From Jeotgalibacillus campisalis (lineage in GTDB: Bacteria > Bacillota > Bacilli > Bacillales > Jeotgalibacillaceae), in assembly GCF_000829515.1 (NCBI RefSeq), contig NZ_JXRR01000011.1, positions 1-64,000 of the forward strand: a DNA stretch of 64,000 nt. The letters are read 5' to 3'. Below the pieces are notes generated by a model. The model was not told the DNA's origin and did not search any database. It saw only the letters and a list, made by a program, of their open reading frames with translations. Shown piece after piece: positions 57,454 to 64,000 of the stretch. Position 1 is the stretch's first letter. Every line of letters starts with the position of its first letter. The position numbers and the translations under genes are program-made.

Positions 57454-60012
57454 TTATCTTAAACGAAAAGGTTTGGCCAGGACAAAAGTGGAAAGGCGGG
57501 AGACTTCTATTTGATTGCGGTTGATCATGCTGAGTGGTTCTGTGCCTGCCTGATGGGAATTAGCCAGTATATGCCATAGTCCGTTGGAAGGCAAATGAAA
57601 TTTAACAGGGTGGTGGTGTGCGTTGTGAATAACCACATATTCTTCGTACTGACCCTTGTCGCGTGAAGCCTTTAATTGATAAGCAATTAAATGTTCATCA
57701 GTAGGGAAAAAGTGAAGACGGGAAAGGATCTCTTCTTTCGTTTTCATCCGAAATACGTCATTGGATTTCCTAAGTGAGATCAGGCCTTTAACATAGCGGA
57801 CTTCTTGTTCAAATTCGGCTTTTCGGTTCCAATCAAGCTTGTTAATGTGATCGGGTGAACGGTAGCTGTTGTGGTCTCCGTTTTTTGTTCGCATAAACTC
57901 CTGACCAGCATGCAGAAAAGGAATGCCTTGTGATAACAGGATAATGGAAGAGGCCAGCTTGTGCATGCTTTTTAAATCTTCCTGCGAAGCACCTGAGTTT
58001 GTCAAAAGCAGCTTATCCCATAAGGTATGGTTGTCGTGTGCTTCGACGTAGTTTACAACTTGTGACGGGCATCTGTACTCCATATTGTCATATGGAAGAT
58101 ACATTCCAGCGGTAATTCCCTGTTTGATGGAATAATTATAGCCGCTCCGGCCGTTCACAAATCCTGAATCATGATCAGAAAAATTATTGCCTTTAAGATG
58201 ATCCCTGATGGAATCGTTAAAATGTGCGATGCCTGGCATTTTATCAGCATTTGCCTGACTTGCTTTTAAATGTGAAGGGAGTGCTGTTGGCAGATCCCAG
58301 CCTTCTCCAAGCATAATGATGGATGGATCCACTTCATTCAGTGCTTTTCTTGCTTCGTTCATGGTGTCAATATCGTGAATGCCCATTAAATCAAAGCGAA
58401 ACCCGTCAATTTTATATTCTTTAGCCCAGTAGACAAGAGAATCCACAATGAATTTTCTCATCATACGGCGTTCAGAGGCTGTGTCGTTCCCTACTCCAGT
58501 CCCATTTGACAGGACTCCGTCTTTTTTAAAGCGGAAAAAATAGCCGGGCATCAGAAGGTGAAAACTAGAGCACGGGACATCATACACATGATTAAATACG
58601 ACATCCATGATCACGCGCATCCCTTTGCTGTGGATAGCCTGAATCATTTTTTTTAACTCCATGATCCTAGTGGAAGGTTCAAAAGGATTAATGGAATAGG
58701 ATCCTTCGGGTGCATTGAAATGCTTCGGATCGTACCCCCAGTTGTATTGAGGAGTTTCAAGTTCCTTCTCGTCAATCGTCCAATAATCGTAAATCGGAAG
58801 AAGCTGAATATGCGTAATGCCGAGGTCACTAAAATAATCCAAACCAGTTTTGACCCCATCCGGTGTAACAGTGGCCGGTTCGGTCAATCCAAGGTATTTC
58901 CCCTTGTGAATGACGCCGCTGTTGTGATCAATAGTAGCGTCCCGTATATGCAGTTCATAAATGACTGCGTCTTCAAGCTGATCTAAAGGAGGGGCAGGTA
59001 GTTCCCATAGTGGCGGGTTGGTTCGAGCCAGGTCTACCACGACTCCTTTTTCACCATTAACTGTGACAGCTCTTGCATAAGGGTCAACGGCTTCCTGCCA
59101 ATTTCTGTCGATCATGACCTTATACATATAGACCGTTCCATCAAGGTTGCCGGACTCCTCATAGTGCCAGGTCCCACAAGATCCCGATGCCATTTCATAC
59201 TCTGCTTTTTTTGCTCCCTCTTTGGTATACAGAACTAAAATTGCTTTTTGAGCTACAGGGGACCACAACCGAAAAACTGTTTTTTCTTTTGTAAAGAGTG
59301 CACCGAGAGGCCCATCGTATGCAAAGTTCTCATCAAATTTTTCGGTCCGGACAATGTTCCCATATGAAACGTCACAATCACCAAAATGAGAAATCGTCAC
59401 TTTATATTTTTCGTGAAGAGAAAGAGATTCTTTTGTTTTTATGGTCATCTGATGTGCATGGTCAGAAGAATGATGATCTTTAGATACGGAAATATCCTGA
59501 ATGGTTGCCCCTGACAGACTAACGTCAATATTATCGTGCTCCCAATCAAATGCAAGGTTGGTCGTAACGCTTATATCATGCCAGGTGTTGAGCTTGGCAC
59601 TTACAATCTCGGGTGAGATGTTTATTTCTTCTTCATGATGAAAAATTCTTTCCGTCCCTTGCATGAGCCAGACTTCTGCATGCCCATTTTCATCGAATTC
59701 AGTAATAAATCTGTCATCAAACCGTTTGCTGGCCCAGTCATTTTCGTCTGTGCTTTTGCGAATAATAAATCCGACTCGGGTGATACCTGACGGGTCCTCC
59801 ATTTCGAATGTTGCCCTTTGTCCAAAAGGACGGTCGTCGGTGAATTCCACCATGCGGCCGTTCTTCCCATCAAGCCATACCCACAAATTCCATCCGCTGT
59901 AGTCTTCATCGTAACGGTGATAATGCAGCGTAATCGTAACTTTTTTTTGGCCTATTGTGGAGAGGTTGTCAGCTGAAAAATCTTCTTGTTGTTGACCGTG
60001 AATCGTTACCAT
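57454..60012 (-). CDS. pulA: Type I pullulanase
   Basis: AGGTGAGG 6 nt upstream favours ATG 60012 (852 residues; ATG 60018 is possible). Domains in order: an N-terminal starch-binding PUD/CBM41 module (about 15-105; VTITLHYHRYDEDYSGWNLWVW), a linker beta-domain, CBM48 (about 215-310), and the GH13 barrel (about 325-750) with the type I pullulanase motif YNWGYDP. Catalytic residues are Asp541 (FRFDLMG), Glu570 (LGEGWD) and Asp660 (EAHDNH). There is no signal peptide, so it is intracellular and hydrolyses alpha-1,6 links in limit dextrins or glycogen. It complements the LacI-controlled maltodextrin operon elsewhere in the window. Nothing else is seen in the 308-base gap to azoR. Confidence 0.93.
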   Translation of the reverse strand: MVTIHGQQQEDFSADNLSTIGQKKVTITLHYHRYDEDYSGWNLWVWLDGKNGRMVEFTDDRPFGQRATFEMEDPSGITRVGFIIRKSTDENDWASKRFDDRFITEFDENGHAEVWLMQGTERIFHHEEEINISPEIVSAKLNTWHDISVTTNLAFDWEHDNIDVSLSGATIQDISVSKDHHSSDHAHQMTIKTKESLSLHEKYKVTISHFGDCDVSYGNIVRTEKFDENFAYDGPLGALFTKEKTVFRLWSPVAQKAILVLYTKEGAKKAEYEMASGSCGTWHYEESGNLDGTVYMYKVMIDRNWQEAVDPYARAVTVNGEKGVVVDLARTNPPLWELPAPPLDQLEDAVIYELHIRDATIDHNSGVIHKGKYLGLTEPATVTPDGVKTGLDYFSDLGITHIQLLPIYDYWTIDEKELETPQYNWGYDPKHFNAPEGSYSINPFEPSTRIMELKKMIQAIHSKGMRVIMDVVFNHVYDVPCSSFHLLMPGYFFRFKKDGVLSNGTGVGNDTASERRMMRKFIVDSLVYWAKEYKIDGFRFDLMGIHDIDTMNEARKALNEVDPSIIMLGEGWDLPTALPSHLKASQANADKMPGIAHFNDSIRDHLKGNNFSDHDSGFVNGRSGYNYSIKQGITAGMYLPYDNMEYRCPSQVVNYVEAHDNHTLWDKLLLTNSGASQEDLKSMHKLASSIILLSQGIPFLHAGQEFMRTKNGDHNSYRSPDHINKLDWNRKAEFEQEVRYVKGLISLRKSNDVFRMKTKEEILSRLHFFPTDEHLIAYQLKASRDKGQYEEYVVIHNAHHHPVKFHLPSNGLWHILANSHQAGTEPLSMINRNQIEVSRLSTFVLAKPFRLR

Positions 60013-60332
60013 ATACATCCTCACCTTTTCTCACTTATAGTTTTAACGGTATGTTCATACCTTATTTTACGTTAGTTTACGGTAAGGGTGTTTTTAAAAG
60101 AGGCTTGTGCTGCCAATTCATCATTTCTGCCCTCACCATTATCATTGGCAATGTATTCTTTTAATATGTCTTTATCTATTTTATCGGTCTGCAAGCAAAA
60201 TAATAAGTAAATAAATTAAATAAACTGGTGCTATTTAAATTAATTAAAATAAAATTATCAGAAAGCTTCAAATATTTCGTTAAACAGTTATCATATAGGT
60301 AGAGCTACTACTTGTAAAGGGAGGAAATAAAA

Positions 60333-60956
60333 ATGAAGATCTTATACATTAACGCGAATCCTAGAAACAAAACATCAGTAAGTGAAGAAATTGCAGATGT
60401 TTTTGTCAAAGAACTCCTTGCATCAGAACAGCAAGCTAGTATTGAATATGTTCATTTATATGAAACACAGCTTCAGGAAATTGACGAAGAGGTGTTGGCG
60501 GTTTGGGGGAAACACAGATCTGGAGAGGCATTGACGACGAAAGAAAAACAAAAAAATGACGTCATGGAACGGGTGCTGGACCAATTTTTGTCAGCAGATG
60601 TGTATGTGTTTATCACACCATTCTGGAATTTGTTATTTCCACCAAGATTAAAAACCTATATCGACTCGCTATGCATTCCAGGGAAAACGTTCCGATACAC
60701 AGCGGGCGGCCAGGAGGGTCTTGTGGAAGGGAAACGGGCTGTTCACATACAAGCTGTAGGCGGTATATATAAAGGAACCGGCTTAAATTTCTCTGAAGAC
60801 TATCTAAGAGAAATTATGCGTTTTCTTGGGATTAAAGAATATGACTCAGTTATTTGCGAAGGAATGAGCCAATTCCCCGATATGGCAGATAAAATTCTTG
60901 CAGAAAGTAAAGAAGAGGCATCGCAGCTTGCACATAAACTCGCACGAATGGAATAA
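60333..60956 (+). CDS. azoR: FMN-dependent NADH azoreductase / quinone reductase
   Basis: The 207-residue flavodoxin-fold protein has KILYINANPRNKTSVSEEIADVFVKEL (phosphate-binding loop), ADVYVFITPFWNLLFPPRLKTYIDSLCIPGKTFRYTAGGQEGLVEGKRAVHIQAVGGIYKG and the C-terminal YLREIMRFLGIKEYDSVICEGM, all standard AzoR features. It reduces quinones and azo compounds with NADH in two-electron steps. GGGAGGAAATAA precedes the ATG. In Bacillus such genes are induced by quinones and thiol stress under YodB/MhqR; no clear operator was seen here. Confidence 0.92.
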   Translation: MKILYINANPRNKTSVSEEIADVFVKELLASEQQASIEYVHLYETQLQEIDEEVLAVWGKHRSGEALTTKEKQKNDVMERVLDQFLSADVYVFITPFWNLLFPPRLKTYIDSLCIPGKTFRYTAGGQEGLVEGKRAVHIQAVGGIYKGTGLNFSEDYLREIMRFLGIKEYDSVICEGMSQFPDMADKILAESKEEASQLAHKLARME

Positions 60957-61050
60957 ATCTTCATATGTGCAGCACTTCTGGCATCAGATAAAGATTCACA
61001 CATTCAAGAGAAGACAATATCGGTCAGCAGAAAAAAAAAGTAAATTTATA

Positions 61051-61095
61051 AAAAGGTCTTCACGATAAGAATCATAATCGTGAAGACCTTTTTTG
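61051..61095 (+). terminator. Intrinsic terminator of azoR
   Basis: AAAAGGTCTTCACGAT and ATCGTGAAGACCTTTT form a perfect 16-bp stem with a 10-nt loop and a T-run. Confidence 0.93.
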
Positions 61096-61140
61096 CGGAA
61101 TCATAATAATCCGTTGAGATTAAAAAGGATTGTCATTCAT

Positions 61141-61216
61141 CCTGTTCAAATGTGAGACAGAGAAGAGACACCTTCCGCCCCGCTAAAAAGATTACGCTTA
61201 GAACGAAGATAATCCG
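61141..61216. repeat. Truncated copy of the dispersed palindromic repeat
   Basis: TGTGAGACAGAGAAGA, CCGCCCCGCTAAAAAG and ATAATCCGGTT match the middle and right part of the repeats at 61311 and 61541, but the left half and the apical stem are missing. It begins a row of three similar units ending at 61680. Confidence 0.65.
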
Positions 61217-61310
61217 GTTACCTTTTTAAGAAAAGATTGCTGCATTTTAGTAAAGAAAAAGAAACGATCTTTGTAGGAAAAGTCATCCGTTGTATGGAGA
61301 AACTAAAAAA

Positions 61311-61450
61311 GGATAGGTTCATCGGAGTGGAAGGCGTCGACTCCAGCGGGATGCAGCGGGAAGGGTGAGACAGAGAAGATGCAAAGCAATGAATCGGCTC
61401 ACCTCCCGCCCCGCGGAAAGCGTATGCCTGAAACGGAGATGAACCGGTCG
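61311..61450. repeat. Dispersed imperfect-palindrome repeat, copy 4
   Basis: Borders GATAGGTTCAT and ATGAACCGGTC, internal stems as in the other copies. It is part of a tandem arrangement: the 90-odd bases to its left recur, diverged, to the left of copy 5. Confidence 0.88.
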
Positions 61451-61540
61451 CATTTTGAACGATCGATTGATGCATTTATAAAGAAAAAAGAAACGATCTT
61501 AGCTGGAAAAGTTATACGTTTGATAATGAAAATAAGAAAG

Positions 61541-61680
61541 GATAGGTTCATCGGAGTGGAAGGCGTCGACTCCAGCGGGATGCAGCGGGAAGGGTGAGAC
61601 AGAGAAGATGCAAAGCATCGAATTGGCTCACCTCCCGCCCCGCTAAAAAGCGTACGCCTGAAACGGAGATGAACCGGTCA
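61541..61680. repeat. Dispersed imperfect-palindrome repeat, copy 5
   Basis: Nearly identical to copy 4, 230 bp further on. Both repeats and the spacers before them (61217-61310 and 61451-61540) are similar, so a unit of about 230 bp has been duplicated. The rest of the 60957-61756 gap holds no gene that I can support. Confidence 0.88.
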
Positions 61681-61756
61681 AATTAGCATTATAAATGATT
61701 GAACTTTCCACAAAAGGGAATAGGACGGAATAGATATTAATTGAAAGGATGATTGG

Positions 61757-62377
61757 ATGCACGCGTTATTTTTAAACGGCTCACTTAAACCGAGTTCAGA
61801 AGACTCGAATACGGATGCACTGATTCGAAAAGTAATCAACTACTATGAAGATATGGGAATCACCTCTGAGGTCATTCGTCTGGCTGATTATACTATTGCA
61901 CCGGGAGTAGAAGTAGACATGGGCAATGGAGACCAGTGGCCGGAGATTTTTGAAAAAGTGAAAAATGCAGATATCGTTATTTTAGGAACCCCAATCTGGA
62001 TGGGTGAAAAGAGCAGCATTACGAAGCAGGCCATTGAACGTCTTGATGGAGGAAGCAGCTTAACAAACGAGCTTGGCCAGGCAATTTATTATAATAAAGT
62101 AGGAGGAGTTGTCGTAACAGGGAATGAAGACGGAGCAAAAAACGCCGCTTCATCCATGATTTATGCACTTTCTCATATTGGTTTTACCATCCCGCCAAAT
62201 GTGGATACGTATTGGGTAGGAGAAGCAGGCCCGGGACCATCCTATATGGAAGCGATGCAAAAAGGCGAAAGCGAATTTACGGACCAGCACGTTAAGTTTT
62301 TAGCTTATAACACGGCTCATTTTGCCAGGATGCTAAAAAGCAGCCCCATCCCTCCGGAAGGCAATGTGATGGAATAA
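61757..62377 (+). CDS. Flavodoxin-fold NAD(P)H-dependent reductase
   Basis: The 206-residue product begins MHALFLNGSLKPSSEDSNTDALIRKVINYYEDMG, the FMN-phosphate loop of the NADPH-dependent FMN reductase/flavodoxin family, followed by ADIVILGTPIWMGEKSSITKQAIERL and KVGGVVVTGNEDGAKNAASSMIYALSHIGFTIPPNVDTYWVGEAGPGPSY. AAAGGATG lies upstream. It probably reduces quinones, nitro compounds or flavin. It follows the tandem repeat units and is separated from azoR, another flavoprotein gene. Confidence 0.87.
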   Translation: MHALFLNGSLKPSSEDSNTDALIRKVINYYEDMGITSEVIRLADYTIAPGVEVDMGNGDQWPEIFEKVKNADIVILGTPIWMGEKSSITKQAIERLDGGSSLTNELGQAIYYNKVGGVVVTGNEDGAKNAASSMIYALSHIGFTIPPNVDTYWVGEAGPGPSYMEAMQKGESEFTDQHVKFLAYNTAHFARMLKSSPIPPEGNVME

Positions 62378-62423
62378 ATGTAAGCCTGAAAGGATCCATC
62401 TTAAAGATCTTTTAAACACATAA

Positions 62424-62487
62424 ATGGTCCTTGATCAAATGCTCATCCTTTTCTTTGAAGGAAAAGCATTGATTAAGGACCTTTTAA
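62424..62487. terminator. Long hairpin between convergent genes
   Basis: AAATGGTCCTTGATCAAATG and CATTGATTAAGGACCTTTT pair over about 28 bases with few mismatches, with a further TTTTC/GAAAA stem inside. A T-run follows on the plus strand and an A-rich flank on the other. It is unusually long for a terminator. Confidence 0.75.
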
Positions 62488-62504
62488 AAAGAAAAATAAA
62501 CAGC

Positions 62505-62831
62505 TCAGCTGAAAAAACGGATGACGAGCGGGATGCGGAACTGTTTTCCCTTAAAAGCATAAATGCCTGCCACAGTAATAAAAACAGCCATCAATATACT
62601 AAGGATCACATTAATGATGAAGCCGATGGCGATGAAATAAAAAAATCCGGCGGCTGCCTGATATAAAAAGTAACTGACCAGAAAGTTCAAATAATGAAGT
62701 CCATGCTGGTTTACAAATGGAGAGTCTCTTTTTACATACCAGATGAGAAAAGGACCTATAATCGCAGTGAAAAAATTGAGAAAATACAGTAATCCGGCAG
62801 CTAGTCGTTCATCAGAGGTTGAAGATTGCAT
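62505..62831 (-). CDS. DUF4870 membrane protein
   Basis: AAAGGAGTG precedes ATG 62831 (108 residues). The sequence SSTSDERLAAGLLYFLNFFTAIIGPFLIWYVKRDSPFVNQHGLHYLNFLVSYFLY is typical of DUF4870 (the Tic20-like group), with three to four membrane helices. YVKRDSPFVNQHG is the family's hallmark loop. Function unknown. Confidence 0.82.
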   Translation of the reverse strand: MQSSTSDERLAAGLLYFLNFFTAIIGPFLIWYVKRDSPFVNQHGLHYLNFLVSYFLYQAAAGFFYFIAIGFIINVILSILMAVFITVAGIYAFKGKQFRIPLVIRFFS

Positions 62832-62887
62832 CAAATCACTCCTTTTATATGTTTACGGATTCATCGCCTAGTAGGATTCAATTATAA

Positions 62888-62925
62888 CGAAAAACAGCCT
62901 GTTTCACATGGAAACAGACTGCTTC
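62888..62925 (-). terminator. Intrinsic terminator of the DUF368 gene
   Basis: On the minus strand AGCAGTCTGTTTC pairs with GAAACAGGCTGTT (one wobble) around CATGT and a T-run follows. Confidence 0.85.
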
Positions 62926-62931
62926 TTGTTC

Positions 62932-63744
62932 TTATCCTCTTTTGCCAAGCCAGACGGCAGCACTGAATCCCAGAATAAGAGATGCAAGGCTTAACAGGAC
63001 ATTGCTGATGTTCAGGTCAAGTCCCGGGAAAACGACGAACAAAGAACCAAAAACCAAGCCGATAATAAGGGAATACATCAAAAGTGGAAATCGATTCAAC
63101 AAATAGCGTATTCCTTTACTGCTTAAAATAAAGCCCGTTGCAATTCCTGCACCTACAACGAGAATAACGGGAATATTCAGCTGCGTGATGGAATTAAGAA
63201 CGGTAGGGTAGACACCAATTATCAATAGGATAAATGAGCCGCTGATACCCGGAAGAAGCATCGCCATACTGGCAACCGCTCCTGAAAAAAACAGCAGGAC
63301 CAATGTAGAAAGAACGGCGGTGTCTAAAAGGGCGCCATCTTCCACAGGTTTCAAAAAGGCCATACTGGCAACCAGCACGGCGCCAATTAACAGGATTCCT
63401 ATGTGCTTCCCTTTAAACGGTCCCATGTCTTTTGCTTCTCTTATTAAATAAGGAAGAATGCCTCCAATCAGACCGATGAAAAAGAAATTAGTCGGCTGAG
63501 GATAATATACCAGCAGCCATTCAACGACATGACTTAATGAGAGGATGGCAGTCGCCATGCCAAGGCCGATCATCAGCAGAAATGGAACATGTTTTTTCCA
63601 TTCTCTTGTTGTAATCCCGCTTATTGCATTAATGAATTGATCATAGATGCCCATTAAAACAGCAATTGTACCGCCGCTGACACCAGGAATGACATCACTT
63701 GTACCCATGGCCATTCCGCGCAAAATATTTCTCCAATCAAACAT
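62932..63744 (-). CDS. popT: DUF368 protein, undecaprenyl-phosphate translocase PopT-like
   Basis: The 270-residue polytopic protein starts MFDWRNILRGMAMGTSDVIPGVSGGTIAVLMGIYDQFINAISG, the signature of DUF368, and repeats the motif as ASMAMLLPGISGSFILLIIGVYPTVLNSI in its second half, an inverted-repeat transporter layout. DUF368 proteins (PopT) are reported to flip undecaprenyl phosphate back across the membrane for wall synthesis, important under alkaline or high-salt conditions. GGAGAACG lies upstream. It is divergent from the lipid-kinase-like gene at the window end. Confidence 0.88.
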   Translation of the reverse strand: MFDWRNILRGMAMGTSDVIPGVSGGTIAVLMGIYDQFINAISGITTREWKKHVPFLLMIGLGMATAILSLSHVVEWLLVYYPQPTNFFFIGLIGGILPYLIREAKDMGPFKGKHIGILLIGAVLVASMAFLKPVEDGALLDTAVLSTLVLLFFSGAVASMAMLLPGISGSFILLIIGVYPTVLNSITQLNIPVILVVGAGIATGFILSSKGIRYLLNRFPLLMYSLIIGLVFGSLFVVFPGLDLNISNVLLSLASLILGFSAAVWLGKRG

Positions 63745-63927
63745 ATATCGTTCTCCTTTAGCTTATGTAAATAATTTAAAAATAACAGACTGCCAAATTC
63801 GCTTAACTCAACAGTCCTCATTATACTTGAAGATAGATGATTCGTCATTGATTAGCAGGAAAAAAGGATAAACACGAATAGATGCACAATTTAATATAAG
63901 GCTGTTATAAATCAAGGGGGTAAAAGA

Positions 63928-64000
63928 ATGAAAAGAGCGATGATTATTGCCAATCCTTCTTCAGGAAAAGAAGAAGCAAAAAAGCATTTAGATAAGGTAG
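63928..64000 (+). CDS. Diacylglycerol/lipid kinase family protein, N-terminal fragment cut by window edge
   Basis: AAGGGGG lies 8 nt before ATG 63928. Only 24 codons are present; they begin MKRAMIIANPSSGKEEAKKH. The NPSSGKE motif after an initial beta strand is the nucleotide-binding start of the DAGK catalytic domain (DgkB/YegS type). The gene continues beyond the window, so nothing can be said of its full length. Confidence 0.7.
   Translation, partial: MKRAMIIANPSSGKEEAKKHLDKV

Noticed and set aside
61379-61597. 72-codon frame spanning two repeat copies
   Set aside because: It joins repeat sequence to the spacer; kept only as an observation on the spacer, not as a gene.
62424-62666. 80-codon plus-strand frame before the DUF4870 gene
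   Set aside because: Starts in the long hairpin and is antisense to the DUF4870 gene; no ribosome site.

Overview
The window reads as the chromosome of an aerobic, low-to-moderate GC Bacillaceae bacterium close to Bacillus, Jeotgalibacillus or Planococcaceae. Support comes from strong AGGAGG ribosome sites, sigma-A promoters, T-rich intrinsic terminators, several TTG/GTG starts, B. subtilis-like loci (ypuA, appDFABC, yfiY/yfiZ/yfhA, opuD, lytST, mscL, cad genes), a CrtP-like carotenoid oxidase, and a dispersed imperfect-palindrome repeat of about 140 bp in at least five full copies. No rRNA, tRNA, CRISPR array, transposase or prophage was seen. Layout. 1-6.5 kb: YceI protein, an FxLYD-like membrane protein paired with a PDZ-less HtrA-type protease, an HxlR regulator, a PanE-like reductase, YpuA and a DUF4083 peptide. 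6.5-10.2 kb: class I ribonucleotide reductase genes behind a cobalamin riboswitch. 10.3-12.9 kb: cadC-cadA metal efflux. 13.4-19.1 kb: an oligopeptide ABC operon in appDFABC order. 19.2-21 kb: mscL, an alpha/beta hydrolase and a CHY zinc finger protein. 21-26.2 kb: LytS/LytT two-component system, two repeat copies and a CstA-type transporter with candidate LytTR and cre sites. 26.3-30 kb: ICMT-like methyltransferase, CrtP-like oxidase and a BCCT betaine transporter. 30.1-31.5 kb: rsgA behind a well formed transcription attenuator with a possible 24-codon leader peptide. 32.2-38.6 kb: a LacI-regulated, cre-containing maltodextrin-type operon (regulator, cytosolic amylo-1,6-glucosidase, binding protein, two permeases). 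38.9-43.3 kb: an AT-rich accessory island holding a decayed gene, a SIR2-HerA antiphage pair and an unassigned third gene, followed by a diverged repeat copy. 43.6-47.6 kb: persulfide dioxygenase-rhodanese protein with a CstR/CsoR-like operator and a cystine-type ABC transporter. 47.7-49.1 kb: HAD hydrolase and DUF4064 protein. 49.1-53.1 kb: Fur-type siderophore uptake with FhuF-like reductase. 53.2-57.4 kb: many small stress or membrane proteins. 57.4-60 kb: type I pullulanase. 60.3-64 kb: AzoR, tandem repeat units, a flavodoxin-fold protein, DUF4870, DUF368 (PopT) and the start of a diacylglycerol-kinase-like gene cut by the window edge. How it fits together: peptide, maltodextrin, pyruvate/peptide, cystine, betaine and siderophore uptake dominate, under visible carbon (cre), metal (CadC, Fur), sulfur (CstR-like) and B12 control. 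The maltodextrin and siderophore transporters lack their own ATPase genes, as in Bacillus where shared ATPases (MsmX, YusV) serve several systems. The strongest candidates for something undescribed are the rsgA leader, with two mutually exclusive long hairpins at 30268-30384, and the third gene next to SIR2-HerA.
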